IMG/VR virus record: IMGVR_UViG_3300036846_001176
Coordinates: 40,560 to 104,559 of that record
Source: a virus
DNA: 64,000 nucleotides
Direction: 5' to 3' (one strand)
The notes under the pieces are model-generated. The model was given only the letters and a program-made list of their open reading frames with translations, had not been told where the DNA came from and did not search any database. This document shows, piece after piece, positions 34,779-42,700 of the stretch (position 1 is its first letter; every line of letters starts with the position of its first letter). Made by a program: the position numbers and the translations under genes.

Positions 34779-36289
34779 TGGCCGACTGGTACGTCTCCAG
34801 CGCGAATTACAACGCCTTGCCGGTCTGGGTGGCCTCGACGGCGTACAGCGTCGGGCAGATCGTCCGCCCGACCGCGCCGGTCGCCTTTCAGCAGAACCCG
34901 CAGCGTTGCACCGTGGCTGGCACGACGGCTGCCACCGAGCCCAGTTGGAATACCACGATCGGCGGAACCACCGTCTCGGGCGGCGCCACGTTTACCAATA
35001 TCGGCGGCCAGAGCGCGTCCTGGGGCTGGAACGCCGCGTTCGGCAACATCGTCTCGCCGTCCTACAACGGTGCCAATCGATTATCGGTCGGCGATCGGGT
35101 GTTCATCGCCAGCGATCACGTCGAAACACTGAGCAACGGCCTTTACTTAGGCCCCCAAGGCTCCGGAACCATACAAGCCATCTCGGTCAACCGTGCCGGT
35201 GCCATCCCGCCAGCCGCCGCCGACGAACTGGCCGGCGCCACCTTGACCATTTCCGCCGGTATCCTTGAGTGCTACTGCAACAATTATTGGCAGGGCATCA
35301 CCTTCAACTGGACGGGCACCACCATCTACCTCGCCAGTGGCGGCAACAAGCTGCACTACTTCAAGAACTGCAAACTCACCTTAGCCGCGTCTTGCGGCCG
35401 GATCGGCACCAACAACCCGGTCAGGATCATCCTCGACAACACCACGGTGCAGTTCGGCGCCACCACCCAGGGCTTTGTCGTGGGAAGCAGCTATCAATAC
35501 GAACTACTCTGGCTGAACACCCCCGCGGCAATCGTAGGACCGACGCTGCCTGCGATGCTGTTCGGCACAACCGCTGGTAATGCCTCCCCGAGCTTCACCT
35601 GCCGCGGTGTCGACCTCAGCGCCGTCACCGGCTCGCTGTTCAACCCGACGGGTGGTGCCTCGTCGAACAAGCTGTTGTTCGAGGGTTGTCGGATCGCGCC
35701 GGGCGTCGTGCGCTACGGCCCGAACGGCATCGTCTCCACCACGAACCCCTCCGACGAAGTCGACCTGGTCAACTGCTTCGACGGCACCTCTGTCATCACC
35801 GAGCGTCACACCTATTCCGGCGATGTCACCACTGACCGGCTCACCACCATGGCCGGCGGCGCGCAGGACGATAACGGCAACTATTCACTGAAGCTGGTGT
35901 CTCGCGCCACCACCGACCGCTTTGGTGCACCACTCGACAGCTTCTGGTTCGATATCGAGAACGCCGTCGTTGGCGGGACGCATTTCGCGTACATCGAGTT
36001 CATCGCCTCGCTGACGCTGACCACCTCCGATATCCATGTGCTGGTGGAATATCTCGGCACCGCAGGATCGACACTGGCAAACTTTGCCTCATCGCTACCG
36101 CCAGTCCTCTCGACCGTGGTCGCGGCAGCAGGATCAACGGCCATCTGGGTCAATCCCCCCAGCACCCCGTTCGCACAGCGCCTCGCGGTACAGTTCAGTC
36201 CGTTCCAGGCGGGCCGGCTGCGCGCGCAGGTGCGGCTTGGCCGGCCCTCGACCACCATCTGGGTCAACCCGCAGATCATCGTCAACTGA
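34778..36289 (+). CDS. tail-associated beta-helix-like protein, copy 2
   Basis: 503 residues, paralogue of the preceding gene: both start MADWYVSS, share TAPVAFQ/TAPQAYR front modules, strand patterns such as FTCRGVDLSAVTGSL, the D-L/E-L-V/I-NCFDG region with ERHTYSG/ERHTWAG, and GRLRAQVRLGRPSTTIWVNP at the end. The two genes overlap stop-to-start (TGATG), so tandem duplication is the simple explanation. Differences lie mostly in central strands, as expected if the pair has diverged for different ligands. Confidence 0.75.
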   Translation: MADWYVSSANYNALPVWVASTAYSVGQIVRPTAPVAFQQNPQRCTVAGTTAATEPSWNTTIGGTTVSGGATFTNIGGQSASWGWNAAFGNIVSPSYNGANRLSVGDRVFIASDHVETLSNGLYLGPQGSGTIQAISVNRAGAIPPAAADELAGATLTISAGILECYCNNYWQGITFNWTGTTIYLASGGNKLHYFKNCKLTLAASCGRIGTNNPVRIILDNTTVQFGATTQGFVVGSSYQYELLWLNTPAAIVGPTLPAMLFGTTAGNASPSFTCRGVDLSAVTGSLFNPTGGASSNKLLFEGCRIAPGVVRYGPNGIVSTTNPSDEVDLVNCFDGTSVITERHTYSGDVTTDRLTTMAGGAQDDNGNYSLKLVSRATTDRFGAPLDSFWFDIENAVVGGTHFAYIEFIASLTLTTSDIHVLVEYLGTAGSTLANFASSLPPVLSTVVAAAGSTAIWVNPPSTPFAQRLAVQFSPFQAGRLRAQVRLGRPSTTIWVNPQIIVN

Positions 36290-36302
36290 AAGAACCCGCC
36301 CG

Positions 36303-36434
36303 ATGCATCACCAGGTTCGCTTCGCCCTCGACCATCCGGTCTATGACCCGCAGCGCCAGATCATCCCGGGCCACTACTGGCGCATCGCGCACGACTTCAG
36401 CGCCTGTCTCACCGTCAACATCGGCCAGCAATGA
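36303..36434 (+). CDS. first part of a small protein cut by an in-frame TGA
   Basis: 43 codons starting MHHQVRFALDHPVYDPQRQI and ending VNIGQQ, then TGA at 36432-36434. The same reading frame continues from GTG 36435 with VYAGGRPLFQLSLAAQDLKH. The two parts read like one small domain, so this may be a nonsense-interrupted gene, a readthrough case, or two coupled genes. Alone, this piece has no recognised function. Confidence 0.55.
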   Translation: MHHQVRFALDHPVYDPQRQIIPGHYWRIAHDFSACLTVNIGQQ

Positions 36435-36749
36435 GTGGTCTATGCCGGCGGTCGTCCACTGTTTCAGCTCAGCCTGGCCGCCCAGGACCTGAAGCACGGA
36501 TGTCCCCGACCAGTGCTCAGTCTGAGCCTGACCAAGCGACGTGAAATGGACCATCTGCGCGACACCGTGTTTCGCGGCATCGGCACCGACGAACCGGTCA
36601 TCGAGGAGGACCTGCAGCGCATGGCCGGCGAGCTCCGCATGGATCCTGGCATGATCGTCTCCCGCCAGTGGCGCAAGCCGCTGCGCATCGACGAGATCGC
36701 CCAGATGGCCGACACGCCCGAAGTGCGTGCCAGGCCTGGCCGTCCCTGA
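36435..36749 (+). CDS. second part of the same reading frame, GTG start
   Basis: 104 residues from GTG 36435, which directly follows the TGA of the preceding frame and lies in the same frame. Sequence: VYAGGRPLFQLSLAAQDLKH, a basic middle (SLTKRREMDHLRDTVFR) and a helix-rich end (DEPVIEEDLQRMAGELRMDP). No recognised family. If translated separately it depends on coupling to the upstream stop; if by readthrough, it forms a 148-residue fusion. Confidence 0.55.
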   Translation: MVYAGGRPLFQLSLAAQDLKHGCPRPVLSLSLTKRREMDHLRDTVFRGIGTDEPVIEEDLQRMAGELRMDPGMIVSRQWRKPLRIDEIAQMADTPEVRARPGRP

Positions 36750-37021
36750 TGCCGGGAGACCCCCCCGCCAAGGCGCCTGCCAACGGCCATGGCAATGGCC
36801 GCAACGGCGGCCTGTGGGGGGCGGTCAGCCGCGTCGGGCAGTTGCTGATCGGCTCGCTGCCGCCGGCCTTCCTGGTGCTCGTGCTGCTGAACCTGGTGTT
36901 CCTCGCCCAGGTGCTGTGGTTCGTTGACCACAACCTCGAAGCGCGCAACGAACTGATCAACAAGATGGTCGACCGCTGCTTCCTGATGATCAAAGTCCAG
37001 CCGCCTGGAGGAGCGCCATGA
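36749..37021 (+). CDS. single-span membrane protein
   Basis: 90 residues from ATG 36749 (TGATG overlap). A Pro/Gly/Asn-rich N-terminal 22 residues, then one hydrophobic helix (about residues 33-59) containing PPAFLVLVLLNLVFLAQVLW, then a charged C-terminal helix (NLEARNELINKMVDRCF). This N-in/C-out layout recurs in phage membrane proteins near fibre genes. A lysis-related role is possible, but there is no endolysin beside it. The next gene overlaps by four bases. Confidence 0.65.
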   Translation: MPGDPPAKAPANGHGNGRNGGLWGAVSRVGQLLIGSLPPAFLVLVLLNLVFLAQVLWFVDHNLEARNELINKMVDRCFLMIKVQPPGGAP

Positions 37022-37227
37022 GCGAGAGCGATGTCTACGCCTACGAGCGCCCGCTGAAGGAGCCCGGCGAGGACGGCCAGCCCTGGGGCTTCATCGACGC
37101 GGCCGGCGTCTGGCACCGGCTTCCCAAGACGCCGATGCTGCTCTCGGCGCTCGGGCCGCCGCCGTTCGATGTCGTGCTGCCGTCCGGCGAGGTCCGCCAC
37201 GTGGTGCACGAGCCAAAGCTGTTGTAA
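37018..37227 (+). CDS. small hypothetical protein ending the fibre cassette
   Basis: 69 residues starting MSESDVYAYERPLKEPG. A compact beta-rich sequence with WGFIDAAGVWHRLP and FDVVLPSGEVRHVVHEP. It overlaps the membrane-protein gene by four bases and is the last gene before a 361-bp non-coding block. Function unknown. Confidence 0.65.
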   Translation: MSESDVYAYERPLKEPGEDGQPWGFIDAAGVWHRLPKTPMLLSALGPPPFDVVLPSGEVRHVVHEPKLL

Positions 37228-37236
37228 TTCCGTATC

Positions 37237-37265
37237 TTGTAACAATTGTAACGAATACCAATATC
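37237..37265 (+). promoter_or_regulatory. weak promoter candidate
   Basis: TTGTAA at 37237-37242 and AATATC at 37260-37265 are 17 bases apart and lie in an AT-rich patch unusual here. The -10 match is poor. TTGTAAC also appears as a close direct repeat (37237 and 37246), so these bases may instead be a regulator-binding site. Confidence 0.25.
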
Positions 37266-37488
37266 TACGGCGTTGCGATTGTCGCAGCCAACCGTCACGA
37301 CTTAAGTCTATGTACGCCCTCGGGCTATGTCGCCGGATTGACCACCGGCTTGGGAGGGAATTACGTACTGGGACGGAGGGGTCGCTGCGCAAGCGGAGAC
37401 CCTTGGCGCCGAGCAGACTTTCTTAAATTCCTCGGAATTGGTCCAGCGCATGCACGCGCTGCTAGGTAGCTGTGGCGATCACAACAGA

Positions 37489-37519
37489 AGCCCTGTCGCT
37501 CTACAGCGGCAGGGCTTTT
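37489..37519 (+). terminator. intrinsic terminator in the non-coding block
   Basis: AGCCCTG-T-CGC (from 37489) pairs with GCG-G-CAGGGCT (ending 37516) around a short loop, followed by TTTT (37516-37519) and further T-rich bases. It would end the fibre-cassette transcript and any RNA started in the block. Confidence 0.75.
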
Positions 37520-37588
37520 CCGTTTCCGGCGCATTGTGCGCCGGGGTGATCAGCCCCCACCAGGGGAGTTCGAAACGGAAACCACCCT

Positions 37589-37825
37589 ATGAAACCGTAC
37601 GAAACCGTTGATGAGAATGGGGTCAAAACCATTCACACGGCGTGTGGCGCATTCACGGAAGCAACGCCCTTCATGGGCGTCGGTGACAGGTATCACTATT
37701 GCTACCACACCGTCGATCTCGACACCGGTGAAGTCTACACCGGCCGTCGTTCCACGCGGAGGCTCAATGACCCTTACCAGGGATCGGGAGCCAGATTGAA
37801 GGCCAGGAGCAAGCCGGATGCGTAA
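37589..37825 (+). CDS. GIY-YIG-like N-terminal fragment
   Basis: 78 residues. From residue 35 it reads YHYCYHTVDLDTGEVYTGRR, then STRRLNDPYQGSGARLK. The Y-x-Y-x-T-x-x-x-x-G-x-x-Y-x-G-x-x-ST pattern, with L-N-D-x-Y-x-GSG after it, is the start of the GIY-YIG catalytic module in phage homing endonucleases (Y37, Y39, Y50, G52, R54). The domain stops before the helix that carries the metal-binding Glu, so it is probably inactive or a remnant, unless it was recruited as a DNA-binding piece. The stop overlaps the next gene by eight bases. Confidence 0.6.
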   Translation: MKPYETVDENGVKTIHTACGAFTEATPFMGVGDRYHYCYHTVDLDTGEVYTGRRSTRRLNDPYQGSGARLKARSKPDA

Positions 37826-38087
37826 GCGCAACCGGGTTACCTACAAAACCAGCTTCCATCCATGCGCTGCGCGGGCTGGACTGCAGGAACGGAAAAACAT
37901 CCGTGCCTTGCGGCAAGCCAATCCCGATTTCTGCCTGAACGAGCACGATGCCTCGTCAGGCAGCATCGACGATGACACCATGCAGTATGCCGCTGCACTC
38001 GCAAACGCCTATGAAAACGACAGTGTCGTAGACAGGCTAGGCAGCCTGATTGCCGACGTCCTCGGACGTCGCCGACAGCTCGTTTGA
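37818..38087 (+). CDS. hypothetical protein beside the GIY-YIG fragment
   Basis: 89 residues starting MRKRNRVTYKTSFHPCAARA. A basic N-terminus and an acidic C-terminal part (GSIDDDTMQYAAALANAYEN). It overlaps the GIY-YIG fragment by eight bases and is followed by a terminator, so the two form a small unit between terminators. I do not recognise it; it does not look like the missing nuclease part. Its 3' end contains a DNA palindrome, CGACGTCC-TC-GGACGTCG. Confidence 0.55.
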   Translation: MRKRNRVTYKTSFHPCAARAGLQERKNIRALRQANPDFCLNEHDASSGSIDDDTMQYAAALANAYENDSVVDRLGSLIADVLGRRRQLV

Positions 38088-38091
38088 ACCA

Positions 38092-38123
38092 CCCCCATCG
38101 CCCTAGCCGGCGGTGGGGGTTTT
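38092..38123 (+). terminator. intrinsic terminator before the tail assembly genes
   Basis: CCCCCA (38092-38097) pairs with TGGGGG (38114-38119) and TCGCC with GGCGG inside, six-base loop, then TTTT (38120-38123). It closes the GIY-YIG unit. The downstream chaperone and tape measure genes therefore need another promoter or antitermination. Confidence 0.75.
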
Positions 38124-38207
38124 CGTTTGTACGCCGCGTGTGGCCAGTTGCTCTTGAGGCTGGCAGGTAGCCGTGGTTCAGTCCGGCCGTCACACGGAGG
38201 GGAAACC

Positions 38208-38438
38208 ATGAGCGGCACGGGTGAGGATCCGCTCGCCGGCTTCCCGGCCATCGGTCAGTACGAGCTGGTGCCGGAACCGGGCGAGCCTGGGTACGAGGAG
38301 CCGGAGACACTTGCGGCGCCGGACAGCGACGAACCGCTGATGGCGTTCGAGGATGATCCGGAAGCCGAGGGCGACGACGGCGACGTCATCGATCCCGACA
38401 GCGAGGATCCGTTCGGCGACGAGGAGGGGCAGGAATAG
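38208..38438 (+). CDS. small highly acidic protein
   Basis: 76 residues from ATG 38208; GGAGGGG lies a few bases upstream, which decides against the upstream ATG at 38127. About 40% Asp/Glu, with Pro and Gly (PEPGEPGYEEPETL, then DDPEAEGDDGDVID). It is probably disordered. It lies directly before the tail assembly chaperone, two bases away. It could mimic DNA charge or act as an assembly factor; no family is evident. Confidence 0.65.
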   Translation: MSGTGEDPLAGFPAIGQYELVPEPGEPGYEEPETLAAPDSDEPLMAFEDDPEAEGDDGDVIDPDSEDPFGDEEGQE

Positions 38439-38440
38439 CC

Positions 38441-38956
38441 ATGGCCGTCAACGGACATGCCAAGTTCAGCTTGGTCAGCATCATGCCGGTGCGCGCCAAC
38501 GACGGCGCCGAGATGTTCATTCGCCATCCGGTCACCTTCGATCTGATGCGCAACGCCGACGACACACCGGCCTCGATCACCATCCGCGGCCAGTCCTCGC
38601 GGGCGTTCCGCGACACCGTTCTGGCGATGAACCGCAAGCGCGCGGCAACCCGCATGACCGACGACGAGGTGCGCAGCCAGGAGCATATCTACGACACCGA
38701 CACCGAGCTCCTGGTCGCCTGCACCGTCGGCTGGAACTTCGACGAACTGGCGCCCGACGAACCGCTGCCCTACTCGGAGGAGAATGCCCGCGCCCTGTGG
38801 ACCGATGACCGGTTCAGCAACCTTCGCTTCCAGGCGATCCAGTTCATGCTGAACAACGGAAATTTTTTGCCAGTGCCTCCCGCGCTATCGAGCGCTATGC
38901 CCGATACCAGTTCCGTCTCCACAAGCCCCTCCCCGGACCGGCTGGCGGCGGAGTAG
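38441..38956 (+). CDS. tail assembly chaperone, short product (G-type)
   Basis: 171 residues starting MAVNGHAKFSLVSIMPVRAN. The position before the tape measure and the second overlapping frame are the signature of siphophage tail assembly chaperones, which coat the tape measure during tail building. The short product keeps zero frame to TAG 38956. A slippery run at 38860-38869 lets some ribosomes slip back one base and enter the frame that ends at 39285, giving a G-T type fusion. Conserved-looking parts include DPFRHPVTFDL-like sequence (FIRHPVTFDLMRN) and WNFDELAPDE. Confidence 0.8.
   Translation: MAVNGHAKFSLVSIMPVRANDGAEMFIRHPVTFDLMRNADDTPASITIRGQSSRAFRDTVLAMNRKRAATRMTDDEVRSQEHIYDTDTELLVACTVGWNFDELAPDEPLPYSEENARALWTDDRFSNLRFQAIQFMLNNGNFLPVPPALSSAMPDTSSVSTSPSPDRLAAE
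38860..38869 (+). promoter_or_regulatory. -1 ribosomal frameshift slippery site
   Basis: The zero-frame codons are GGA AAT TTT TTG. Both A-AAT-TTT (38860-38866) and T-TTT-TTG (38863-38869) fit the X-XXY-YYZ rule for backward slippage. Reading shifts into the open frame that runs to 39285. Confidence 0.8.
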
Positions 38957-39285
38957 TCGCCGACGCCATCGCCAAGTACCGGCAGTACACCGGTAAGCCG
39001 CACAAGATCGAATTGCTGGCGCCGCCGATGCCGCGGCAGCTGCTCTACATCTACGAGTGGTTCAACCTCATCTCGCGCGGCCGCAAGGAGATCGCCGCAC
39101 TGACCTGGGGCGAGATCGATGCCTGGGCCCGGCTACAACAGGTAGAGTTAGAGCCCTATGAGATCGACATCATCTTGAGGCTGGACCGGGTCTGGCTCAA
39201 GGTGTGCTCGGAGAAAGGTAACCCCTTTGATGAGATAAGCGATGAGCAACAAGAGACGGAACTGGCGCGGCAGGCGAACGCCTAA
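38866..39285 (+). CDS. tail assembly chaperone, frameshift extension (T-type)
   Basis: The -1 frame is open from the slip site to TAA 39285 and adds about 139 residues to the short product (fusion about 281 residues). The extension reads FFASASRAIERYARYQF, then later LLYIYEWFNLISRGRKEIAA, TWGEIDAWARLQQVELEP and EIDIILRLDRVWLK. The W-x-E-I-x-A-W-x-R-L-x-x-V-x-L-E-P-x-E-I pattern is the usual T-part of such chaperones. A TTG at 39013 could start it separately, but no strong site precedes it. The HNH gene overlaps its last 44 bases. Confidence 0.8.
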   Translation, partial: FASASRAIERYARYQFRLHKPLPGPAGGGVVADAIAKYRQYTGKPHKIELLAPPMPRQLLYIYEWFNLISRGRKEIAALTWGEIDAWARLQQVELEPYEIDIILRLDRVWLKVCSEKGNPFDEISDEQQETELARQANA

Positions 39286-39739
39286 GTCAGAAACCCAGCT
39301 CTTCTGGGGGATGGTAGACGTCAAAGGCCGAGATGAGTGCTGGCCGTGGCGAGGAAAACTTTATGGCACGGGTCAATACGGCATGTTCGCCAGAAAGGTC
39401 GATGAGAAGTGGCAGACCGTCTCCGCTCACAGGCTTAGTTTCGAATTAACAAAAGGTCCTATCCCCAAGGGTCTTCAGATCTGTCACTCCTGCGATTTTG
39501 GTCCTTGCTGCAATCCGCAGCATCTCTTCGTTGGAACGCAGACCGACAACATCATAGACATGTTCGACAAAGAGCGGGGAAATGCGAAGTTAACTAAGCA
39601 GGCTGTGTCTGAAATTCGCCAGTCTCATCGTAGCCTTCCATCGACTGATACGGTGCGACGTCTTGCCAGGAAACACCTGGTTCACCCAAGGACAATCCGG
39701 AACGTCATCAACGTCCAAACCTGGGCGCACCTGCCATGA
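39242..39739 (+). CDS. free-standing HNH homing endonuclease
   Basis: 165 residues. CWPWRGKLYGTGQYGMF (about residues 33-49), HRLSFELTKGPIPKGLQICH (63-82), CDFGPCCNPQHLFVGTQTDN (84-103) form the HNH_3-type nuclease core, with His63, His82, His94 and Cys81/84/89/90 for metal and zinc binding. The C-terminus (GNAKLTKQAVSEIRQSHRSL, then TVRRLARKHLVHPRTIRNVI) is a helix-turn-helix DNA-binding tail. Its DNA has a lower GC content and more A/T-ending codons than neighbours, a sign of transfer. It overlaps the chaperone end by 44 bases and the tape measure start by four, so it is a mobile gene lodged between two essential genes. Confidence 0.85.
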   Translation: MSNKRRNWRGRRTPKSETQLFWGMVDVKGRDECWPWRGKLYGTGQYGMFARKVDEKWQTVSAHRLSFELTKGPIPKGLQICHSCDFGPCCNPQHLFVGTQTDNIIDMFDKERGNAKLTKQAVSEIRQSHRSLPSTDTVRRLARKHLVHPRTIRNVINVQTWAHLP

Positions 39740-42700
39740 GCGATCGCGCGCCGCTGTCATTTGACATCGACAGCACCAGCGCCCAGCGCGCCGTCTCCGT
39801 GCTGCAGACGCTGGTCACCCAGGCGCAGGCCGCGGTCGCCACCACGACGCAACTGGCGCAGGCCCAGGGCCAGCTCACCACCTCCTACGCGCAACAGGCC
39901 TCCGAGATTTCGCGACTGGCCGATGCCACCCGCAATTACGGCGGCACGCTCAACGGCCTCGTCTCTCAGCTGAACCAGCTGCGCACCGCGGTGACGTCGG
40001 CCTCCGGCGGCAACCTGTTCTCCGGCTATGCGCGCATGCTGAACGAGGCGCAGGCCGTCGCCGCTCAGCTCAACACCTCGGTCGAGGGCATCGACCGGTT
40101 CATCTCCAAGGCCCGCCAGCTCAACATCACCTCGCAGGATCTGGCGACCGGCCTCGGCCGCATCACCGATGCGCTGAAAGGACAGTCGGCGGCCGGGATC
40201 AACGCCAACGTCATGCTCGCGCAGCTCGGCGTGAACATGAGCGGCGTCTCGCCGAACCAGCCGAACCTGATCCTGCAGCGCATCCAGGACAGCCTGCGCC
40301 AGATCCAGGATCCGACGCTGCAGGTGCAGATGGCCCAGCGGGTGATGGGGCCGGCGTTCACCGCGCAGGACACCCAGCAACTCGTCCGCCAGCCCTACAT
40401 CCCCTACTGGCAACAGCAGGAGCAGAACCGTCGCGCCAACGACCGCGCGAACATCGATGCGCAGCAGGTCACTGCCCAGCGGTTGACGATGGAGCACCGC
40501 CAGCGGGCCGACGAACTGGCCGACCTGCAATCGCGGTTCACCCGCTTCGGCGGCTTCTTCGGCCGCGCCGGGGTCACCGACTTCCTCGCCAATCCCTTCG
40601 TCACCAACAACGAACTGCTGCGGCAATACCGCGAGATCGCCAGCCGTCCCGAGAGCCAGCGGGCACCCAATGAGCGCTTCGGCGAAATGGGCCGCCAGGC
40701 CTATGAGCGAAGCGACATTGCGCGCATCACCCGCAACTTCGCCTCCGGCGGGTTCACCTCCAGCCAGGGCGAGATCGAGGCGCGGTTCGATAAGGACCTC
40801 GATGACGTCGGGCGCATCCAGGCGACCATCAACGAGATCAAGCGCACCTGGCAGAACCTCGGCGGCAACTATCAGCGGCTCACCCCGGAGCAGATCCAGA
40901 CCGCGCTGACGCCGATAGAACTCAGGGAGCGTCAGCGCCAGGCCGGCGACACGCTGGCAACCTCGTTCGGCGATGCCAGGGTCTCGAACATCGTCCGGCT
41001 GCAGGACCTGGCAGAGGTCGACCAGGGCAATCAGCGGGAACTCTACAACCGCGCTTATGGCGGCCCGGGCTTTGCGCCCGGCGAGGGTGAGCGGCAGTAC
41101 CGCTACGGACAAACCCGCCGGCAGACCGAACTCGAGGATCTGCGCCGGCCGGAAGCGGGGGCGCTGCGGGACGCCAACTTCCGCCGCTACATCCAGGGTC
41201 TGGCGCCTGGCGACCGGGCGCGCGCGATCGCCGGTGCGGCGTACTATCGCGGCCAGACCGGCAATGAGTTCGTGCCGGGCGAGGGCGCCGGCGCGGATGC
41301 CGCCTACCAGAGCCCGGACCTTTCAGACAGAGCGCGGGCCGCCGGGCGGACGCTCGAGCGGGAAGGCCAGATCGGCCTGCGCGCGGCCGATACCGAGCAG
41401 ACCCAGCAGACCATCCAGCTGCAGAAGGAACTCGCCCAGGCGCTGACCGGCACCCGGGCGGCAGCGGAAGACGCGCTGCGCGCCTGGAATGCCTACCTCG
41501 CCGCGCAATCCAACAACGGCGATGCCGAGACCCGCAACCTGGCCGCCCAGCACGCGGTCACCGCGGCGATGTCGCAGCGCATCACCCAGGGCCAGGCCCT
41601 GGTGCGCCAGCAGCAGCAGGAAAACACCGTCGCCGCGCAGCGCGCCGCCGACGCCTCGCGCTACGCCACCGCCGATCCGGTCACCCGCGCCGCCTTCATG
41701 GCCGCCTCCGGCGTCGATGCCCAGGTGCAGCGGGCGATCTTCGCCGGCCAGCTCCAGGATCCTACCGGCGGCCGCGTCGCGGTGCGCGACGCCAATGGCC
41801 GGATCACCCGGTACGACGACGTCCGTCTGTCGGACGACGAACGGCGCCGCGCCGAGCAGACCAACGCGGAATACCGCCGCGGCCTCTTTTCGCAGCAGGC
41901 CGCCGAAGGGGCGGGTGCTGCCGCCGCGCAGGCCACCGGCATCGTCTCGGCCACTCAGACCGGCGCGCGCACCGCTGCACTGATGGGCCAGGGCTACACC
42001 GCCCAGCAGGCCGAGGAACGCGCGACCTCCGAGCAGAAGCTCGCCGAAGCCGCCGGCGCTGCGCAGAAGGCGATGGAGGAAACCGCCAACGCCACCGACC
42101 AGGTCGGCAAGAGCGCCCATGAGGCTGCCGAGCAGAACCTGCACACCGTGCAGGCCGAGCAGCAGCGCCTGGAAAGCCTGACCCGCCAGCTCGATGCCCA
42201 ACGCGCCATCGTCGCGGTGATGGAACAGACGCGCCAGATCATGGAGGACACCAACCGCACCATCAACGACATGAAGATCGGCGACGCCTTCCGTCAGGCG
42301 GCCGACGAGTTGCAGCGGTTGATCCAGCCGATCCTCAATGCCCCCGGCGTCACCGGCGGCGGCGGCGAGGCGCAGATCTCCGGCGTCTACGGCGTCGTGT
42401 CCGGCCAGGAGACCGGCGGCGGTCGCACCGGCACAGGCAGCAACCTGGTCAACCAGCCGCTGCCCGGGCAGAAGCCCTCCAGCGCCAGCGGCTATTTCCA
42501 GATCGTCGATAGCACCTGGCAGGAATATGCCAAGAAGGCCGGCGTCGATACCACGCAGTATCCGCGCGCGATCATGGCGCCGCCCGACGTGCAGGCGCAC
42601 GTCGCCTCGCTCATTCCGCTTGGTGCCTGGAGGAGCTCGGTTCCCGGCAAGCCGGGTGCTGCCGACATCATCGTCCAGCAGCATCCCAACGTGAACTTCG

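Larger units (their letters stand above)
37228..37588 (+). ncRNA. structured non-coding block, candidate small RNA or leader
   Basis: No credible gene. The left 60 bases are AT-rich for this genome, with three TTGTAA copies (37222-37227, 37237-37242, 37246-37251). Then come GCCGG/CCGGC (37332-37336 / 37345-37349), a hairpin GGGTC (37379-37383) / GACCC (37398-37402) whose inner stem CTGC/GCGG closes a GCAA (GNRA) tetraloop, a palindrome AATTCC-TC-GGAATT (37426-37439), and the terminator at 37489-37519, followed by CCGGCGCA-TTG-TGCGCCGG (37526-37544). Promoter-like start, structured middle and terminator fit an independently transcribed RNA. This is inference. Confidence 0.45.

Noticed and set aside
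36749-37021. Membrane protein as a holin
   Set aside because: Only one hydrophobic helix and no endolysin nearby; the evidence does not reach the level needed for a lysis call.
37550-37588. GTTCGAA near 37571 as the T-loop of a tRNA
   Set aside because: No acceptor, anticodon or D-arm pairing can be built around it.
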